From an uncultured Akkermansia sp. (GTDB lineage Bacteria > Verrucomicrobiota > Verrucomicrobiia > Verrucomicrobiales > Akkermansiaceae): DNA of 6,024 nucleotides. Below are positions 1-3,262 of the stretch, one piece after another. The stretch spans positions 1 through 6,024 of the forward strand of contig CANPXA010000113.1 of NCBI GenBank assembly GCA_947585525.1. Direction: 5' to 3'. Each line of letters starts with the position of its first letter. Position 1 is the stretch's first letter. The notes under the pieces were generated by a model. It was not told where the DNA came from. It worked only from the letters and a program-made list of their open reading frames with translations, and searched no databases. The position numbers and the translations under genes were made by a program.

Positions 1-813
1 CTCGGCATCCATGCGGACGCCTCCCTCACGGCTCGCAAACTGCTTCCCCTCGTGAAAAATGACCGGGATGATGACTTCCTCGCGCGATGCCTCTCGCGCC
101 ACGGCAAGGAACTCGTGCGAATTCAGGCTCGTATCCGCCGTGTGGACGAGCTCTCCCCCATACGCCCGGAATACCTTACCAAGCTCGTCAGCGACCTCGC
201 AGAACCGGACGCTGTCTTTACCGTGGACACCGGCACACCCGTCATCTGGGCCGCGCGTTACCTGCAAGCCATGCCCCAACGCCGTATCATCGGCTCTTTT
301 AAGCACGGCTCCATGGCATGTGCCCTCGCTATGGCCATCGGCGCCAAGGCTCTCTTTCCTTCCCGACAAGTCATCGCCCTCTGCGGCGACGGCGGACTCT
401 CCATGCTGCCCGGTGACCTGCTCACCCTCGTGCAAGAGGGGCTCGCCGCCAAGATTCTCGTCTTCAATAATTCCTCGCTCGATTTTGTCTCCTTGGAGCA
501 AGAAATAGCCGGAATGCCGCATCTCGGCACCGTTCTACCCGGAACCGACTACGCCGCCGTCGCCCGCGCGATGGGTGTTCACTCTCTACGCGTCGAGAAC
601 CCGAATGATCTTCCCTCCGCCGTACGCTCCTGGTTGTCCTCACGCGCGCCGTCCCTGCTTGACGTCGTCATCGACACCCATGCCCTCGCCCTGCCGCCGG
701 ACACCTCCTTCATCCCCTCTCTCGATTTCGCGGAGCATCCGCTCCCTCAGTCCGACCCTCGCCACGAACTCTCTCCCGTGCGTCGACTCCTCCTCTCCCT
801 TCACTTGAGATGA
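1..813 (+). CDS. poxB: Pyruvate dehydrogenase (quinone)/pyruvate oxidase-like ThDP enzyme, 3' part
   Basis: The reading frame is open from base 1 to the TGA at 811-813, giving 270 C-terminal residues; the true start lies before the window. The GTG at 52 is an internal Val codon, because the homologous frame continues upstream of it. This part covers the end of the middle domain and the whole thiamine-diphosphate-binding domain. It shows the ThDP/Mg motif GDG (385-393) followed by NN (466-471), with 26 residues between its Asp and the first Asn. It also has the PoxB-like stretches GTPVIWAARY and GSFKHGSMA, which closely match my recollection of E. coli PoxB. The family oxidatively decarboxylates pyruvate to acetate and CO2, passing electrons to quinone through FAD at the membrane. 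The C-terminus ends in a short Arg/Leu-rich segment (PVRRLLLSLHLR) unlike the E. coli membrane-binding tail. The catalytic Glu and most of the FAD domain are outside the window, so another ThDP enzyme of this family cannot be fully excluded. Confidence 0.85.
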   Translation, partial: LGIHADASLTARKLLPLVKNDRDDDFLARCLSRHGKELVRIQARIRRVDELSPIRPEYLTKLVSDLAEPDAVFTVDTGTPVIWAARYLQAMPQRRIIGSFKHGSMACALAMAIGAKALFPSRQVIALCGDGGLSMLPGDLLTLVQEGLAAKILVFNNSSLDFVSLEQEIAGMPHLGTVLPGTDYAAVARAMGVHSLRVENPNDLPSAVRSWLSSRAPSLLDVVIDTHALALPPDTSFIPSLDFAEHPLPQSDPRHELSPVRRLLLSLHLR

Positions 814-890
814 GAGGTCTCACCCTGTAATTCACCCCCCCTCACACATCCGTCCCATGAAAAAGAGCCCCCCAACAGGCAGTTATCGAT

Positions 891-906
891 GCGTAATGCA
901 GCGTAA
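891..906 (+). repeat. GCGTAA direct repeat with 10-bp period
   Basis: GCGTAA occurs at 891-896 and again at 901-906, exactly one helical turn apart. A related AGTTAT pair lies at 881-886 and 913-918. It could be a protein-binding site or part of a dispersed intergenic element; the function is unknown. Confidence 0.45.
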
Positions 907-921
907 CACATTAGTTATGTG
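907..921. repeat. Perfect 5-bp inverted repeat CACAT/ATGTG
   Basis: Arms CACAT (907-911) and ATGTG (917-921) are separated by 5 bases. The overlapping sequence TAAC (904-907) and GTTA (914-917) gives an alternative pairing. The whole is palindrome-like and short enough for a regulator site, but chance cannot be excluded. Confidence 0.35.
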
Positions 922-930
922 CAAGGAACA

Positions 931-949
931 ATGGACAATGGACGATGTG
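931..949 (+). repeat. Short 7-bp tandem repeat (ATGGACA/ATGGACG/ATGTG)
   Basis: ATGGACA (931-937) is followed directly by ATGGACG (938-944) and then by ATGTG, so two near-identical 7-bp units and a partial third lie in tandem. It sits immediately upstream of the terminator-like hairpin, so the repeats from about 881 to 975 may form one element. No coding role is apparent. Confidence 0.5.
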
Positions 950-955
950 ATTTTT

Positions 956-975
956 AGCGCGCTACGCGCGTTTTT
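956..975 (+). terminator. Candidate Rho-independent terminator after poxB-like gene
   Basis: Bases 958-962 (CGCGC) pair with 966-970 (GCGCG) around a 3-base loop, extendable by G957-T971 and A956-T972, and the stem runs straight into TTTTT at 971-975. A second register (957-961 with 965-969) is also possible. The stem is short but pure GC. It lies 143 nt after the upstream stop and 109 nt before the next promoter, a sensible place to end the poxB-like transcript. A T tract also precedes the stem (951-955), so on the minus strand no T run follows it and it should work only on + strand transcripts. Confidence 0.5.
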
Positions 976-1068
976 GCGGAGCATGAGCAGAACGGAATTT
1001 TCGGGAACCATTCTTGCATTTTCCCTTGATTTTTCGTGTCTCCTCCGCCGTCCCAATCTTTCGGAATT

Positions 1069-1080
1069 GTTAGCAATAAC
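1069..1080. promoter_or_regulatory. GTTA-GCAA-TAAC inverted repeat just upstream of the -35
   Basis: GTTA (1069-1072) and TAAC (1077-1080) flank GCAA, ending three bases before the -35 hexamer. The site contains TTAGCA (1070-1075), the same hexamer found at 1125-1130 next to the start codon. It is a possible additional half-site for the regulator suggested at 1101-1132. Confidence 0.3.
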
Positions 1081-1083
1081 GTC

Positions 1084-1111
1084 TTGCCTTATCCCAAAAA
1101 CATGCTAGAAT
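1084..1111 (+). promoter_or_regulatory. Sigma70-type promoter with extended -10 for the phosphatase-kinase operon
   Basis: The -35 box is TTGCCT (1084-1089) and the -10 box TAGAAT (1106-1111), with 16 bases between them. TG at 1103-1104 forms an extended -10 (TGnTAGAAT). Transcription would begin near 1117-1119, leaving a leader of only about 11-13 nt before the ATG at 1130. It is the best promoter match I see in the spacer. Confidence 0.65.
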
Positions 1112-1132
1112 GTAGCGGCAAATTTTAGCATG
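1101..1132. promoter_or_regulatory. Putative operator: 11-bp inverted repeat over -10 and start codon
   Basis: CATGCTAGAAT (1101-1111) and ATTTTAGCATG (1122-1132) are inverted copies matching at 10 of 11 positions, with a 10-base spacer. The arm centres are 21 bp apart, about two helical turns. The upstream arm contains the -10 box and the downstream arm ends with the ATG. The predicted transcript starts inside the spacer, so the upstream arm would not be in the RNA; this favours a DNA operator over an RNA hairpin. A bound protein would block RNA polymerase. The regulator is not identifiable here. Confidence 0.45.
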
Positions 1133-3262
1133 CGAAGGAAATTCTTAACATGGCTCTCGGCTGTGATCTGCACTGCTTTCCTCGTGACTGCAGTGCTGGT
1201 GTACGGTCAGTTCTCGGCTCATGTCAAGGATAGGGCGGAGCAGCTCATGAGTACCAGACTCAACGACATGCTGGATTTCCTGAGGCACACGGAAAAAGCT
1301 GTTAGTTATCTGAGTGCCGTTAATGACACCAGCACCATGGATCGTGCGCGCGCCGTGGCCGAAGTCCTTAAGCTTGACCCCGGAATGATCCACAACCAAG
1401 AGAAGCTCCAGGGACTCTGCAACCGCATCGGCGCAGAACAGCTCGCCATCACTGATGAAAACGGCATTGTGGAAGCTGCCGTGCCCCAGGGCTACGTTGG
1501 TCTCAACCTCCAGGACGGCGACGATATCCGTCCCATCATAACCCAGCAGGATGAAGGAACCCAAATGCTCGCCGTGGAGGGGGCACAAGAGTTAGGCAGC
1601 ATGCAGTTCGCCGGGGTTGATCGCCTCGACCATCCCGGTAAAATCCGCCTCGGCTTTCTCACCCGCCTCGAACAGGAATCGCGCGCCGAAGCTTCTCTCC
1701 GCGACGGTGCCATCAAACTCCGCCTCGGTGACAAGGGCAACATCATCGTCTTCCGTCGTGGCGTTCGCCTCACTCAGGTTACGCCTGAGTTTTCCGACAC
1801 CGAGCTTCTCTCCCTCCCGTTGGGCAGGGTGAAGGAACTCTCCTCCGAAGAGGGCAGCTTTTTCCTCTATGCGGTGGATGGGGCTGGTTTTCGCATCATT
1901 GGCATGGTGCCCGTTGCCGAGGTGCATCGATCTGTATTGCGCACGGTGAAAGTGCTGCTTGCAAGCAACTTTGTACTCTTCATCATGATGTTCGGCGTGG
2001 TGAGCTGGTTGCTCCAACGCATCGTTCTCAACGGCATCTCCAGCGTCAACGAAACGCTCATGCAGATCACGGAAGGGGATCTGGAAAAAAAGGTCGAAGT
2101 GCGCACCTCGGAAGAATTCGAAAAACTCTCCAATGGCATCAACTTCATGGTGGATTCCTTGCGTTCCGTCGGTGAAGAACGCCAATTCCTGGTCAAGCGC
2201 GACCTCAAACTCGCCCGTGCCATCCAAAGCGCCTCGTTGCCCAATAAGTTCCCCGCCTATCCCAATGTCCGGGAATTTGAACTCTGCGCCACCTGCCTCC
2301 AGGCTCAAGAGGTGGGCGGCGATTTCTATGACTTTTATATGCCGGATTCACGTCACTTGCATTTCCTCGTGGCAGACGTGGACGCATCCGGCATCCCCGC
2401 AGCTCTCTACATGATGAGGGCCATGGCGCTCATCCGAACCCTCGCCCGCACCGGCGGCTCCCTGCTCCACCTCGTTACCGAAGCCAACAGGGAACTCAGT
2501 GAGGGTAACCAGTCCGGCATCCACATGACCCTTTTCTACGGTTCTCTCGATATCACTTCCGGAGAACTCATCTACGTGAATGCCGGTAAAATGCATGGTC
2601 TTCTCCAGCGCAATGGGATGGATTACAACACCCTCGCCGATGCCACCACCAACACCGTTGTGGGCGACAACCCCGCCGCCATCTACCGCACGACGTCCAT
2701 GAAGCTCTCTCCGGGAGACCGCCTCTTCCTCTACACCGCCGGCGTGCTCAGCAGCAACTCTGCTACCAACGTCCCCTACAGTGAGTCGCGCCTCAAAAAG
2801 GCTCTCCGCGAGGATGCGCCGGCAGTTGCCGATGTGCTGCGTATCGTGCGCACCTCCCTCCGCCATTACAACGAGGGCGAGAGCCTCAGGAAAGACGTCT
2901 CCATGCTCTGCCTCGAATACTGCGGCATTCCCACCAACGAGAAGAACATTGCTCTCACGGCGGCCGATCGCGAACAGATCCGGGAAACGGTGAACGCCCA
3001 GATGGAGGAAATGTTCGCCGCCCCGCCCGACATCGAAGCCGTGCAGAGCGCACTGAGCGACATCCTGGGCACGCTTCCTCCGGAAACCGGCGTGCACCTG
3101 CAGACCAACTGCACCGAGAAGCAGATGAGCATCGTGCTCTCCTTCCCTGCTCCTCCCCTCAACCCCCTTGAAAAGCTTCCTGAGCTCCCCCTGGATCAAG
3201 CTTCTTACACTTTGACTGATAAAAACGAAAACGTAGTGACGCTATGCAAGAACCTGATCTGA
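1130..3262 (+). CDS. Membrane-anchored sensor-HAMP-SpoIIE/RsbU (PP2C-type) phosphatase-like protein
   Basis: This 710-residue protein has a signal-anchor/TM1 at about 7-26, an extracytoplasmic sensor at about 28-272 that looks Cache/PAS-like (ITDENGIV at 107-114, followed by GYVGLNL), TM2 at about 273-296, HAMP at about 297-348, the linker helix typical of RsbU proteins (DLKLARAIQSASLP, 358-371) and a SpoIIE/PP2C domain at about 372-597. Family members dephosphorylate Ser/Thr on anti-anti-sigma or similar proteins. Metal-site residues present are D398 (GGDFYD), D416 (ADVDASG) and D589 (RKDVS). The Asp of the usual YTDG motif is A537 (YTAG), the usual Lys/His of DVSG(K/H)G is S420, and the His of NAGH is K487, so activity is doubtful. 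Residues 608-710 resemble a decayed RsbW-like domain. The ATG at 1130 is chosen because it begins the signal anchor; no Shine-Dalgarno sequence precedes it. The gene overlaps the kinase gene by 19 nt, which implies one operon. Confidence 0.88.
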   Translation: MRRKFLTWLSAVICTAFLVTAVLVYGQFSAHVKDRAEQLMSTRLNDMLDFLRHTEKAVSYLSAVNDTSTMDRARAVAEVLKLDPGMIHNQEKLQGLCNRIGAEQLAITDENGIVEAAVPQGYVGLNLQDGDDIRPIITQQDEGTQMLAVEGAQELGSMQFAGVDRLDHPGKIRLGFLTRLEQESRAEASLRDGAIKLRLGDKGNIIVFRRGVRLTQVTPEFSDTELLSLPLGRVKELSSEEGSFFLYAVDGAGFRIIGMVPVAEVHRSVLRTVKVLLASNFVLFIMMFGVVSWLLQRIVLNGISSVNETLMQITEGDLEKKVEVRTSEEFEKLSNGINFMVDSLRSVGEERQFLVKRDLKLARAIQSASLPNKFPAYPNVREFELCATCLQAQEVGGDFYDFYMPDSRHLHFLVADVDASGIPAALYMMRAMALIRTLARTGGSLLHLVTEANRELSEGNQSGIHMTLFYGSLDITSGELIYVNAGKMHGLLQRNGMDYNTLADATTNTVVGDNPAAIYRTTSMKLSPGDRLFLYTAGVLSSNSATNVPYSESRLKKALREDAPAVADVLRIVRTSLRHYNEGESLRKDVSMLCLEYCGIPTNEKNIALTAADREQIRETVNAQMEEMFAAPPDIEAVQSALSDILGTLPPETGVHLQTNCTEKQMSIVLSFPAPPLNPLEKLPELPLDQASYTLTDKNENVVTLCKNLI
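3244..3262 (+). other. 19-nt overlap of phosphatase stop and kinase start
   Basis: The kinase ATG (3244-3246) lies inside the last codons of the phosphatase gene, whose TGA is at 3260-3262, in a different frame. No Shine-Dalgarno-like purine run precedes 3244, so kinase initiation probably relies on ribosomes already translating the phosphatase. A second in-frame ATG at 3289 (residue 16) is an alternative start outside the overlap, and it also lacks a ribosome-binding site. Confidence 0.6.

Larger units (their letters stand above)
814..1129. other. Intergenic spacer between poxB-like gene and phosphatase-kinase operon
   Basis: This 316-base gap is visibly more AT-rich than the flanking genes. 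The first 75 bases (814-890) show nothing beyond C-rich sequence. From about 881 to 975 there is a dense cluster of short repeats ending in a terminator-like hairpin. From 976 to 1129 there is AT-rich sequence leading into the promoter of the next gene. I see no convincing gene on either strand and no tRNA or riboswitch pattern. Confidence 0.7.

Noticed and set aside
52..54. GTG as start of the first gene
   Set aside because: The same frame stays open to base 1 and the upstream residues align with PoxB; the gene is truncated by the window edge, not started here.
806..822. TGAGA/TCTCA hairpin at the poxB stop codon as terminator
   Set aside because: The stem is 5 bp, not GC-rich, and is not followed by a T tract; the hairpin at 956-975 is a better candidate.
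976..1048. GCGGAG (976-981) and CTCCGC (1043-1048) as a long-range stem
   Set aside because: Only 6 bp with a 61-base loop; easily due to chance.
993..1068. CGGAATT direct repeat (993-999 and 1062-1068)
   Set aside because: Two 7-bp copies 69 bp apart in AT-rich sequence, with no further matching around them; not enough to call a site.
857..1108. 83-residue + strand open frame in the spacer
   Set aside because: It runs through the repeat cluster, the hairpin and the promoter, ending inside the -10 box. It has no ribosome-binding site, no recognisable domain and an unlikely composition; a chance frame is more probable.
2348..3199. 283-residue minus-strand open frame opposite the phosphatase
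   Set aside because: It is antisense to the SpoIIE domain and tail, with no domain recognised; a by-product of codon bias.
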